DNA of 64,000 bases. Source: Oreocharis arfaki (taxonomy: Eukaryota; Chordata; Aves; Passeriformes; Paramythiidae). The DNA is taken from assembly GCA_013398015.1 (NCBI GenBank), contig VZRR01008214.1:414320-478319 (forward strand), read 5' to 3'. Positions 13,157-25,665 of the stretch are shown in pieces; positions within the stretch are counted from its first letter, which is position 1, and each line of letters opens with the position of its first letter. Below the pieces are notes generated by a model. That model worked only from the letters and a program-made list of their open reading frames with translations, had not been told where the DNA came from and did not search any database. Position numbers and translations under genes: made by a program.

Positions 13157-16100
13157 GTTGAAAAGTTCAACATACCATGAGATCTGCCTTTGTGTTAGGA
13201 CACAACTTGTAAAGAAGGCCTGTAGCAGGGAAACCTTGGCCGATAAGCCAGACATGAACCATGATTGATTAGCCATGTGGTTGTATCCTCAGACTACACA
13301 CTGGTCAGTTCGATGACCTTTGCCAACAGGAAGCTGGAAGAGAAGTTACATTCTTTTTAAGGCTAGCCAGTCTCTAATTTATAGTAATTTAAAACATAGG
13401 TTTTTCAGATCATCCTTTGTAAAAGCTGAAGACTCAATTCATTAAATAGAAATGCCTATCAGTGCTCACTGAAACTTCTCTTATATTTCTTATTTTTTCC
13501 TTCAGGTCCCAGTACTCTTAGATTAAATGTGCTATTTTATTCTGTTCTCTAATTTCAGAATTTCTATCATCTTCACATAAAAACTATGCATCTTCCTAGT
13601 ATTTTTGTTACACCTTGGAACACAGGTGTAACAAAAAATGTAACCCTAATTTCAGTAGGAAACTAGATATGATAGTACATCAACTATATAAAATTAATGA
13701 CATTTATTTGACATATGTATCTATTCTTGTCTGTAAAATTTGTGTGGAGTTGCTGTCTATATACTACCACACAACTTGTTTGTGCTATGACATCCTCCTT
13801 CAGTGACTAAGCTGATTTTTTTCTAAATTCAGTTAGCTTTTTACATATTTGGTTACTGTAAATTCTCTAGGTATGAACAGCCAGTAACAATGCAACATTT
13901 ATATTACCAAGCATAAGGTAAAATCAGGTGAGGAACTGAGGCTAAAGTGGAATGAAAAGAGATAATACAATGAGATAGTTGATAATATTTCAGAAATTGA
14001 AAATTAAATTATTTTATATAACTCTAAATGACATAGTAAGAAATACATATTGCAGAAGAATTATCAACACAGTATAAATGTTAGGATTATTTTTGACTTT
14101 AGATTGTCCTTGGCTCTGAAATAACCTTTTATTGGTAATTACACCAGCCTCTTCCCAGCTGTCTCCAGAATACAGCCATCTTAAAAAACTACTCAGAACA
14201 GTCTAAACAGAACAATCCCATCGTGACACATACATAGGCATATCCACACAGCCTTTGCGTGGCAGGTGGGGTGCATCTGTCTGGACTTCATCCACTTGAG
14301 AAGCTGAAAAACCATCACATGTGGCAGATACAGTACCTCAGGCTTCTTGTTATACTGATTTGGTTGAGTAGTTTCAGAACAGTGTGGATGGAACAATCTC
14401 TGTTGTTCTTGCAACTCTGCACTCAGGCCAAAACTTCATGTAGTTTCCAGTGGTCTTCCTCAGTCCATGCACTACGTGCATTTACCTTCCAGCCGTACTT
14501 GGGATTTAATTGGTGCCCTCAGCAGCTGTGGAGGAATTTACTGTAGCTAAAGCTCTATTCAAGTGGAATTTGGTAAACGCGAGTAAGCGTGGCTGGTGCT
14601 GTTAACTGTATAGCTTTGCTAACTATCCGGTATTTGCCTGCTTGTCATTCCCTTCAGGTACCACTTTAGAAGCATATCTGATGGGGAAATGTCAGATTTA
14701 ACCATATCTACTGAAGCATGCAGTCATCTTTCTGTTTGTTTCACTTGGTTCCAGCTTATGCTGTCCTGCGGTTAAATTAGTGACTGCCATTCTTTTTTTT
14801 GCGTGGTCCTTCAGCTCTCTAGTGCTGCTCTGCATTTGCAGCTGATTTAAGCAGATGTTCTGAACAGTGTCTTGCATGTGAAGAGAATACATTGCAAACC
14901 CTGGACCATTTATTGTATTACATTTGTCATGCTCACTGTATTAATGTTACTACAGTATTGTAATTATCCCTTGTTGCCTTCACATCTCCTGGAGGTTTTT
15001 TTCCTGTACTTCTTCATGCTGTTCCCTCGATTGTAGAAGAATTATGTTAATGAAGTTCTAACTTAATGCTGAAACAAGCTTGTTCCTATTAAAATAGCAT
15101 ATGACTTCATGCTATAAATAGAAACATTCTTGTCTTACTGGCAAGGAAGACAAATCCAATGATTGTTTCAATGTACTTTGAAACAAAATCAAATTCAGTA
15201 CAAAAAACTACATTTAAAGTTCCCTCAAGACAGGGTTCTCTGTCATTTTTTGACATGAAAATAATTTCAAAAGGAAGAAAAAGGCAAAATTATGTCATTC
15301 ATTCAAAAATAGATAAGAAACTGCAATGTAATTAGCTGTATTACCTCTAGTGAACAGTAGAGATCCTCAGTGAGGCTACTATTGCAGATATATTTATCAA
15401 GAAAGAGCAATTAGAACAGGAAAGGTAAAAGCATTCTTTTCCTTTGGCGAAAAAAAACCCCAAACTTCTCACACTTTCTCTTGTTTTCCTATTTATAGCA
15501 AGACACCAGAAGATGACAGTTTCTTTTTACTGAGCCACAAAAATGCAGAAATTAAAAGAAAAACTTCAGAGAAGTTTAGATTGTTAGACAAACAGTTTTT
15601 GTCACTGTTGTAAACAAAAGTGAATTTCATAATAGTGACTCTTCATTCTGCACTTGCATCTGAAAGTGACAGATACTTTGGAATCAAGGGATAACCATTT
15701 TTTTTTTGTTGAACTTCTAGAAAGGAGAGATCTGGATTTTGGGGGAGGGAATTTCTTAAATTCAGTAACTGCTTTAACATATGTGCACTGTTTATGATGA
15801 ATTTTTCAAACCATTCATATATAATGTGTCTTTACTCTCTGAATCCTACATTTTTGTGCAGTTAAATTGACATTTCAATACAAAGTTTTTCATTTTTTTT
15901 CCTTCACTGCACTTATATTGACTTCTCCAAATTTTTCTTGTGGTTTCCTTCATTTTGTAATCTCAAGTGGAACATGCATGTATATGCATATTTCAATATG
16001 TGTGTAAAAAGACAACAGTATTCCTACACTTATCAGTTAATTCTTCTAGTTCCGATTAGATTTAAATCTAGACCATGCTCACTCATATATTCAGAGCAAT

Positions 16101-19100
16101 GTGAATGAGGACAGAGCAGAAAGCAAGCAAAATATAAGTTTGGAGAAAAAAGGCAAAATATTGTAAGTTAGAAGCTACGTATCAAAGTTACTTTTTTGAG
16201 TTTATAAAACCTTTGGAAAACTATGAGCAACTAAAATAAACCATTATAAGATTCAATATAGATGAATTTTGGACAACGGAATTTCAGGCTACTTCTTATT
16301 TTTACAAAGACATCACCTGTCCTAGTATTTGGGACCTTTAGAATGTATAGCTCTCCCTATAGCCACACACAAACTACATGCAGCACTTCTGAAATCAGCC
16401 TTGAGTCTTCAATACCAAAGCATTCCTGCTTGTCACTAAGTCAGAGTACATATGTAGATACATACAGCTTTTCCAAGGGATATCCATGTACAGACATATT
16501 CTAATATTTCCAGTACACCAAGTCCTGTCCCAAATGACAACTGGAGTGGTCCCTAGAATATTCCCTGGATCATATTCACGTTTTTATGGCCGAGGAACTA
16601 CTGTCTGGAGTAGTAGACACAAGTGAACAAGAAGTCTAGGACTGGTACAGCGCAGTAATAGGGGGAGATATCCAAACTGGGAGTGTAGGGATACCAGGAG
16701 TAATTCATTTCAAAAGTACTACATGGACCAAGTATTAGCCTGTACTGGGATATTACACAGGTCTCTCAATAAGTGAGTACTCATGAAGACGTATGTATTG
16801 ACAGTATTTCTCACTTCTTTGGGGGAAAAATGGGATCATGATGATTTGCAATAGCTGCAAACAAAAACTATGAAAATATATGGAACAACCCTTTAAAAAA
16901 GAAAAAATTATTAATGTTCCAAAAATTTAGAATAAAATAGTGTGTGAAGAACATTAGTATTCATAACTAAGCTTAATGGAATGCAACACTATGACAAATG
17001 CCTTTATTACTGGATAGTGTGAAAATACTTGTTTTGGATATTTAGACATCAAATTATAAATTTCATGTTTAAACATTTTTGGGAGGATAGTGCTACTCTT
17101 GGTTTCATAAATATAACAGAAATTATTCCTGATTTAAAATCTGAATAAAAAGCAAGTCAATTTGAAATTTCCATATCTGGTTCTGCTTTTTTTCCCACAT
17201 GAATGCTGACAAAGAGAGTATAAATTTCTGCTAGCCCTGGTTTTTTTAAAAAATTGTCAGCAATAAATTATATTTAATATTATTTAATTTGAATATCTTA
17301 TTAATTAGCATCTCTAAGTGGCTGAATTTCCGCTAATTAAAGTCTTTAAAGGAGTGCGTCCACTCCTACCAAGCAGAACTCTCTCAGATACATTTCACCC
17401 ACAGCTTTTTAACAGAATTTCCATTGACATTAATAGGAATTAATTTAATAGAAACTTATTGAACAGCACTGAAGGATATTTTAAGCTTCATGTTTTAACA
17501 TTATGGAAAAAAAAAAAGAGGACAAATACGTTCATACATACCTTGTTTACAAAATTAAATCTAGGACAAAGAAAATTCCTGCTTGGAGACAGATTGAAAC
17601 AATTGGGACAGCTTGCTTTGAAAAGGAGATGAGAAATAAGACACAAAAATTTTAAAAAGTGGGAAGGTGTAAAAAATTCAATTATGCTTATTTTCAAAGT
17701 ACATGAACAAGGAGAAGTTCAACCAAACTACAAGATGGCAAATCTAAAAGGAAATACTTTTCCACCCTTCATATCATTAGTGATTATCAGAATGTCACTG
17801 AAGTCAAGAATCTGTGCTGAGCTGAATAAAAATCACAGTCTAGTTTGGCAATTCCTGTGTTCCCTGACAGATGAGAATCTTAGGGTAACAATCTGTAGCT
17901 TTAAATGTCAGGGAGTTGGTATTACAGTGTTGCATTCAGTTTGAAAATAGATACTACCGATCAGAGAAGACAAATGCAGTTACTTGGTGAATTATCTCCC
18001 CCTCTTCCCCCAATAAGGCACTTATATATGTTCAAAATGCAAATAGTCACAGAATAAATAGTATACTTAAAACTGTACTAAAATTTATTTTTTCTACTTT
18101 CTTATCTAGAATCAGGAACAAAATGGCTTGAAGCATTATAAGTAGTAACATACTCCCAGGCCACTTTCATAAAGTTAAAAAGTTAATGAAAAATACCAAG
18201 TATTCATTTTAGATGAGTCACATAGTATTGCAACTGCAAAATTGGTTTTATTTTAGAAGGAGAGTGATTTTTAATTAGTGCTTTAAAATATAATTTCACA
18301 AGAATAAATTGCCTTCTGTGGGTATTCTTGGTGAGACAGCAGTAAAAATAAAGGAAGAAATTTTAAATAGTGACAGTTAAAGGCATTGCTGATCTTTATA
18401 TTTTTTATTTCAAAGGACTGGGAATCTTTCTGTGACCTTTTTACAAAGCCCTAAGAGACACAGGCTTCTGAAAGACTTCATCTTCTTGGAGAAGTCAAAA
18501 ATGAAAACACTGTGCACAGGCAGAGTTTTCAAGTTAATATAATATGATTCATATGATAACCAAAATTCACAGGATGATATTCTTACCTTCACTTTGACAT
18601 GCTGTGATGACAAATAACAAAATGAATAGTATTGGAAACTGTTAGAGGATTTAAAATAAATTCTTTTGCAAAATAGGCAGAAGTGGCTGCAGCATTGCCT
18701 TCTTTGTAGACCTTGCAAGCAGATTTGAGGGCAGGGGAGTGTTGTTTCAGCACAGAACCCTTCAATAAAGCAATAGTAAGACTATCAGTTCTTTAGATGA
18801 GCTTTGAAGTGACCAAGATGAGATAGGCTACTGCCTTACTTCTGTGTTGTGCCATCGTGCAAGGTAATGAAAGTCAAATCCAAACCCACAGCTTACTATG
18901 TAACAGAAAGCAGGAAATAGCAGCAATGACATCAGCAACTAACATGCATATTTCACATTTCACATCAAAACATGATTGGTACATCAAGCCTTGCAAATGA
19001 ACTCGTTAGCCTATATTTTTGTAGTGTATATGTATGTATGGACATATAGAGAATATAGTAACTATTATAGTGGATTCTGCCTTTTAATAACTGTTACATA

Positions 19101-20394
19101 ATTCTGTTTCATGGCTGGTATTAGAAATCTAGTAGTATATCACAGCTCTTGGTAGTTCTGGGCATTGAAGTTTGAGAATGTAATGAATGTTGTGAGACAT
19201 ACTGATTGTTTTAATAAGCATTTATATCTTTTTTCTTTAATTGAATCATACTGTAACAGCTTAGATACTTAAATATGTTGTGCATACACTCATGAGCACA
19301 TCAGGGATATTGAAGAATGATTTAGTCACATGGAATTCAGGAAAAGAAATTAAAACAATACACACACACACCCCTCTCTTCTTCCATCATTTTCCTTACT
19401 TTTTAGATTAAGGGAATTTGGTATGAATCCAAATACAGGTTTACCTGATTTGCCTCTTCCCCATTAGAATTAGGCTGAAAAGTATAATTGGCACAAGCTT
19501 TGAAGAGCTCACGACGAGATTAAGAAATATCTTTTGTTCACACTTGTATACAATCTATGTTTTTATGCCCATTAACTGAAGGACTTTGGTAGTAAATGAC
19601 TGAAAATGTCGTAATCAAGATGTTTATGATGCTGAAACACCAGACAAAAAGGAACACAGTTGAAGTGTGAGTACCAGCTACTAAAACTGAACTCTAATTA
19701 ATGGCCTCAGAGATCAGACTAAGAGTGACCATGAGTCATCTTGGATTACCAGTGGTTTAAAGCTCTGAATTATAGTAGAAGTTACCAGACCTGTGGTATT
19801 TCACATGATTAAATTAATGAATCCTTTGCTCAGAAATCAGTTACCCACAGTATCTCATCTGTTTTCCTCATTATCTAAAATCTATTAAATCATTAAACAG
19901 CTTCCTGATCATGCTCAGGCTTATGCTTGTTAAAATTTTCTCTTGTCTTGATTAATTTTATTTTTTCTTACAAATTTTGTTCAATTTGAATCTGATGTTC
20001 TTTCATGTTTGTATTACATTTTTCTGTACTGTTTTGCATTGGTATAACTTGAAAGTCAGAAATATAGCAAGTTGCTTTGTTTCCTGTTTGTATGTAATTA
20101 ATTATTTTCTATCAATATAACAAAAAAATTACATGAATATATAGATAGCTGGATTTTAAGGAAAACCTCATACTCATTACATTTGGATATGTGGATACTT
20201 AAGCAGATGTTAAATATACTAAGTCAGCTATGGATTTTCAGTGTTAAGAGTTGAATAATATCCATGAAAACATACTATCTGTCCAAAGCCGCCTTAATTT
20301 ATGTGTTCTATTTCTTAAGCAAAATGAAATATTTATCTATGAAAACATCTTAAGTATAGAAACATTTTAAGTCATAAATATGTATCTTTTCCAG
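10936..20394 (+). other. Intron sequence upstream of the Sushi exon
   Basis: AT-rich intron with no exon recognised. It holds an interrupted T tract followed by an A run at 13122-13156 and a short CA run at 19360-19372. The segments at about 13200-13330, 14240-14560 and 16520-16780 are somewhat richer in GC and look repeat-like, but I could not assign them to a family. The last 14 bases before 20395 form the splice acceptor. Confidence 0.65.
13122..13156. repeat. T-rich homopolymer tract running into an A run
   Basis: About 27 T residues with a single C interruption at 13130, followed directly by seven A residues. It is probably slippage-derived, or the tail of an old retrocopy on the other strand; no source sequence was recognised beside it. 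Confidence 0.8.
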
Positions 20395-20589
20395 AATTAC
20401 AGAGTAGTTCCTGTGGCAATCCAGGAGTTCCACCAAAGGGTGTTTTGTACGGTACAAGATTTGATGTTGGTGACAAAATCCGATACAGCTGTGTAACCGG
20501 ATATATTTTGGATGGACACCCACAGCTTACTTGCATAGCCAATTCTGTCAATACAGCATCGTGGGACTTCCCTGTTCCTATCTGTAGAG
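20395..20589 (+). CDS. CSMD3: CSMD-family exon encoding a complete Sushi/CCP domain (probable CSMD3)
   Basis: Internal coding exon of 195 bp. It is preceded by a pyrimidine-rich acceptor ending in ttttccag and followed by the donor gtaaga. The first two bases finish a codon and the last base starts one, so it is a symmetrical phase 1-1 exon of the kind that adds one extracellular module. The reading frame gives SSCGNPGVPPKG, RYSCVTGY, QLTC and SWDFPVPIC. These supply the four cysteines of a Sushi (complement control protein) fold, expected to pair C1-C3 and C2-C4, and the conserved Trp just before the last cysteine. It joins in frame to the exon at 58230. CSMD proteins are giant neuronal membrane proteins of alternating CUB and Sushi modules; CSMD3 is linked to dendrite development. 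Family assignment is strong. The choice of CSMD3 over CSMD1 or CSMD2 rests on residue pattern recalled without a database search. Confidence 0.85.
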
Positions 20590-23583
20590 GTAAGAGAAAT
20601 CCTACAGTAATATTCTTCAATATATACATTAGTATTAACAATTTTTAATCTCTGGATTAATAATTATGTTTTAAGCTATGATTAAAGAACCCCTCTTTTG
20701 AATATTTTTATCTCTTGCTCACATATATGATGTATCTTGGCATTTATACCTACTAATTTTTAGGTCAATATTCTACTAAAATTATAGTTATCATTTATTT
20801 TAAATATATGTTATGTAATAAGAACTAGAAACCTAGTAATGAGTAGAAATGTCGGGGTACAACATTCTTGCAGCTATGGGAATGCAGATTTGGGATCTGT
20901 TAGTACTTCCTAGGGACTGACTTTTTGTCTAGTACTAAGCTGGCTACAGAGCAAACTGAAATGTGAAACTGCCAAAACAGTTGTGCAACAGAGTCTTACC
21001 TCATTGACGTGTTTGATTATCTTAAGATTTCTACAAAGCATATCCTTTATATTCTAACAAATATTGTAGGTCAACTCCTTTTCCCTTGCTCATATTAGAA
21101 ATAAAGCAGTAGTAGGGAACCCTGTGCTATGGGTAAATCGTATTTTCTGAGACAAATATTGTTAGAGAGAAATAATGTTTGCAGAGCAACGAATGGAGGT
21201 TATGCTGATAAAATGAAGGCACTATCACTACTATACACAACCAAAGACAATAAAGATAGTATTTTGATGAAACATTTAGGTCAGGCAACCTTGAGATCAG
21301 TTTCTAGATTTGCAGTCTATTTTTAAAAATGCCACCTTTTTATTTGTTGAAAATGTTGATGAAATATTGCAGAGGCTACAAAAACATTCCAACTGAAATT
21401 ACCATTCTAATAAATACAGATTGGTTAAAATATGTTTAACCAGCACTGCAAAAAATTAATTATGTATGAGAAAAGCGTGTCATTGGAAATACCCTACTTT
21501 CATTTCCTATTGCTGGCTTACAGCTATTTAATATGCTTATCCATGGTCTTGAAAAATTTAAAAACTGATTTTTAATAATGCTATTTTCCAGTAAAAATAT
21601 TTATAACTGCTCAATCTTCCACTCATACTTCTCAGAAAATGCTAGCTAATAATGAAGGAGATAGAAAATCAAGGCATATATCCAAATTTTGTTTTTGGAA
21701 ATGAGAATGCAAAAGATTTGATGAGAATATGCTAACTTGCAAAAGACATATTTGTAACAAAATAGAAGTCTAATGGGGTTCAGTGCAGACCATTGTTCAA
21801 ATTCTCATTCTGCCAATTTTTAAGTGAATCAGCATAAAAAATTGTATTCTTAAATGAGTTACATATTCTTCTTTTTGATACAATGTTTTTCAGGAGATTT
21901 TTGGATATATTTCGGTTTTGCTCCAAGGGGAGGTGAAAATATAGTGTGTAAATTTGAACTGGTACGATAAATTCCCAAAGCAACCCTGTGGTTAAACATT
22001 ACTAGTGCGTAAGCAGAAGACTACTACATGAGAATATGAAAAACATTTTTTTTTTAAGCTCATAATTAGAGAGGTCATTATCTGAATAGTGTCATTTTTG
22101 AGGTCAAAATAAAGTTAACAAAAGGATTCAGAAAAAGAGGAAAAAAGTTCTGTTAGGTTTCAAAATTGTCATTTTGTCTAGAGACTGAAGGAACTCAAAC
22201 TTTTCAGTGTATGTGAAATAGGATCAAGAAAACAGCTTGATTTAATGCAGAAACTGACGCAGAAGGGAAACAGGTTTTTTGAGAAGACAATTCTCTAATC
22301 AATAACAGTGAGGAATTTAAGGGGTAAAGCTTGATGAACAAAAATGAAAAAAAAAAAGTACGTATTTTAATAGTGGTGGTTACAAATTACTGAAACCTAA
22401 CCTAAGAATGTGACAGATTCTTGATTTAAGTCTTAACATAATGGCTTAAAGCCTTAATGCATAAATTGCTGCTAAGGTATTTCTGGGCCATGTCCAATAA
22501 AAGAAAAATAACCAATTATTTTCAAGAGTTCCTTTGATGAGTCAATGTTTTATATCAGAAACATCTAACCTTACATATAAAATGGACTCTTGTGAGTCCA
22601 TTCAAACGAATCTCTCCTAATTTTGCCTAATAAAATTATCCAACACAGAATTCTACAGAAGGTTGCTAAAGGTGATTACGGAATAATGAGCTTCTTATTT
22701 CTTTCTCACTATTTGCCATGAAGACTCCCTTTGATTAAACACTCATCCTTAAAGATTTCCTGTGATAAATGTCTTATTATTCCCTACCAATGGTCATTAC
22801 ATCTAACACAGAGGATCCTGAGACAAAGAAGAAAAACCCCAAGAACAGAACAAAAGTATATTTCATTCAGTATTCATTTGAGGGTTGTTTGTTTGCTTGG
22901 AGTTTTTTTTACACTTCAGAAAAAAATTGAACAAAGCTCTGAATTTGAGGCACACTTAGAAGTCAGCCATCTTAAGATCATAGATGTCTGTAGATCATCT
23001 GTGTGTAAATAACACTGTCTTTTGCCTCTTGTAATTCAGAACAAGTAAATTTGAGGAGGTTATTCTAAATATTTTAGATAATTCCTCTTACATTAAATCT
23101 TCTTACTTCACTTTGAATGAAGAGATGAAGAAGAAGTCATGCTTGTCTTTAGCAATGTGATTATTATAGATTGATGTCTCAAAATGGGGAATTTCATTGG
23201 AAACAACAGTGTTTTGTATTTTCACAAGCATATATACGGGACACTCTACTAAATGCTTTAATTTTTGATTTGGTAAATTATATCAATATTTACATTTTTG
23301 AAAGTTAAATATTTTTGGGTCAATTTTTATTAATAAACAAAAGAGTTATTCCTCAAATAGGTTTTTATTCCTTTACTTGTCTCCATAAGATTTTATTGAA
23401 AAATCAGTAGACACATACAATGGTTGTTTTATTTCATATCCCGTTTCTAACTGAACATAATTTGAATGCACAAAGTTTTTCACCTGCATATTTTGGTATT
23501 CATTAAAATAATGCTACTTTATTAGATTTATTAGAAGTGAAAGAAATGAAAGCTAAATTGTATTTATTTTTTGCGGTCAGCTA
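20590..23583 (+). other. Start of the 37.6-kb intron between Sushi and CUB exons
   Basis: Begins with the donor gtaaga. AT-rich unique sequence; no exon, RNA gene or mobile element was recognised. Confidence 0.7.
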
Positions 23584-25665
23584 TGTGGTGAAGTTGCTCT
23601 CTATATGAGAAAACATTTGAAATGTACCGACCTCTGTCTTGGGGTAGATGACGAGCGAGTTGAGAATTTATGGGCTCAGATCAAAGAGCAGATTATTAAG
23701 GGTGACACTGCTGTGGGTGCTTACTACTGACGGCCTGATCAGGTGGAGGAGGGGGCTGAGGCTTTCTCCAGGCAGCTTGAAGCAGCCTCAAAGCCACAGG
23801 CATGGGTTCTTGTGAGGGACTTTATCTACCCTGACATCTGCTGGAGAAGCAATACAGCAAAGCACAAACAGTCTAGGGGATCCCTTTGAAAGCACTGATG
23901 ATGACTTCCTGTCACAGGTAGTGGAGGATCCCACAAGGAATGGTGAGCTGCTCAACCTCTTATTAACAGCATCTCCTTTCTGGAGATGTGAAGGCTGGGG
24001 GCAGGTTTAGCTGCAGTGACCATGAAAATGTGGAGTTCAGTATCAGGAAAGGAGGAAACAACGGCAGCAAGCAAGACTACAACCATGGACTTCAGGACAG
24101 CAGATGTTAGCCACTTCAAGGATGTTCTTGGAAGGATCTCGTGGAAACAGGTCCTGCAGGAAAGAGGGGTCAAAGAGATTAGCTGGTTTCCAAAGATGAC
24201 TTCCTCCAGAACCAATAATAATGCATGCCAATGAGCAAGAAATCAGGCAAAGGGGAGAGAGACCTGCATGGATGAACAAAGAACTCCTGTCATTACTCAA
24301 GCTTAAGCAAGATATGCACAGGAGTTAGAAGCAACATCAAGCCACTTGGAACGAATATAGAGAGACTGCCAGAGTAAGTACAAATGAGACCAGGAAAGCC
24401 AAGGCCCATCTGGAATGAAATCTGGCCAAGGATGTCCAGGACAACAAGAAGGGCTTCTTAAAATACATCAGTAACAGAAGAAAAACAAAAGAATAATGTG
24501 GGTTCATTAGTGAATGGAGGGGGACCCTGATAACAAGGGACACAGAGAAGGCAGAGTTATCAAATGCCTTCTTTGCATCAATCTTCACCGACATGAGCAG
24601 CCCTCAGGGCTCTCTGACACAGACCAGGGTAAAGGAGTCTTGGAAGGAAGACCTTTCCTTGGTGAAGGAGGATTGGGTTATAGAACAGCTTAGTAAACTT
24701 GACATCCACGAGTCCATGGGCTCTGACAGGATGCATCCACGAGAGAGCTTCTGGACACCTTAGCGAGGTCACTCACAGTCATCTTTGCAAGGTCACAGTG
24801 ATCAGGAGGTGGCTGGGGACTGGAAAAAAGCAAATTTCACCCTGGTCTTTAAAAAGGTCAAGAAGGAGGACGTGGTGAACTATTGGCCAGTCAGCCTCAC
24901 TTTAATCTCTGGAAAGGTGATGGAGCACCTCATTCTGAAGGCCATCTGTATCCATATGGATGACAAGAAGGCAATCAGAAGTATTTAGCATGGATTAACT
25001 ACAGGTAAATCAGGCTTGACCAAGCAGATTGCCTTCTACAATGAAACAACTATCTGGATCAATGAGGAGACATTAATGGATATTGTCTACCTTGACTTCA
25101 CCGAGGCTTTAGACACGGTTTCTCACAAAACCCTGATGGACAAAATCAGGAAGTGTTGACTGGATGAGTGAACAGAGGTTGATTAAAATCTGGCTGAATA
25201 GCAGACCCTGAGGGTTGTAGTCAGCGGCACGGTGTCCAGTTTGTCACTAGCAGTGCTCCCAAAGGCTCCATACTGGGCCCAGTATTGTTTAACTTATTCA
25301 TTGATGACTTGGATGAAGAGGCAGATGCCTCCTCAGCAGGTTCACTGAGGACACAAAGCTGGGAGTGGCCGATACTCAGGTGCTGTGAACCCTTCAGAAA
25401 GACCTTGACAGGCTGGAGAGATGAGCAGAGATGATGTTTGAAATTCAACAAAGGCAGGTGCAGAGTCCTGCATCTGGGTAAAAATAACCCCATGCACCAG
25501 CACATGCTGGGGGCTGACCTGGAAAGCAGCCCTGTGGAGAAAGACCTGGGGGTCCTGGTGGATGCAATCCTGTGCCATGTGCTCTAGGATGAGCCTGCGT
25601 GAGCAGGGAGGTTGGACCAGATCACCCACTGTGTTCCCTTTCAACCTTACCTATTCTGTGGTTTT
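23584..25665 (+). mobile_element. Decayed CR1 LINE, ORF2 endonuclease and reverse transcriptase region, internally deleted
   Basis: Largest retrotransposon remnant in the window. Across shifting frames it encodes CR1 ORF2 pieces in the right order. First comes endonuclease-side sequence (ERVENLWAQIKEQI, then DICWRSN). The reverse transcriptase follows, with DWKKANFTLVFKK, PVSLTLISGKVMEHLIL, the box A region LDFTEALDTVSH near 25091, and the box C region near 25341, which reads FTED where CR1 has FADD. Many stops and frameshifts make it inactive. After about 25570 the sequence jumps from mid-RT to a CR1 3' UTR (ggaggttggaccagatcacc) ending near cctattctgtgg, so the RT C-terminal part is missing. 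The 3' end resembles CR1 subfamilies with an ATTCTGTG-type repeat. Confidence 0.92.

Noticed and set aside
20372..20641. Minus-strand open frame opposite the Sushi exon
   Set aside because: Shadow of the coding exon; the plus-strand frame has the domain cysteines and splice sites.
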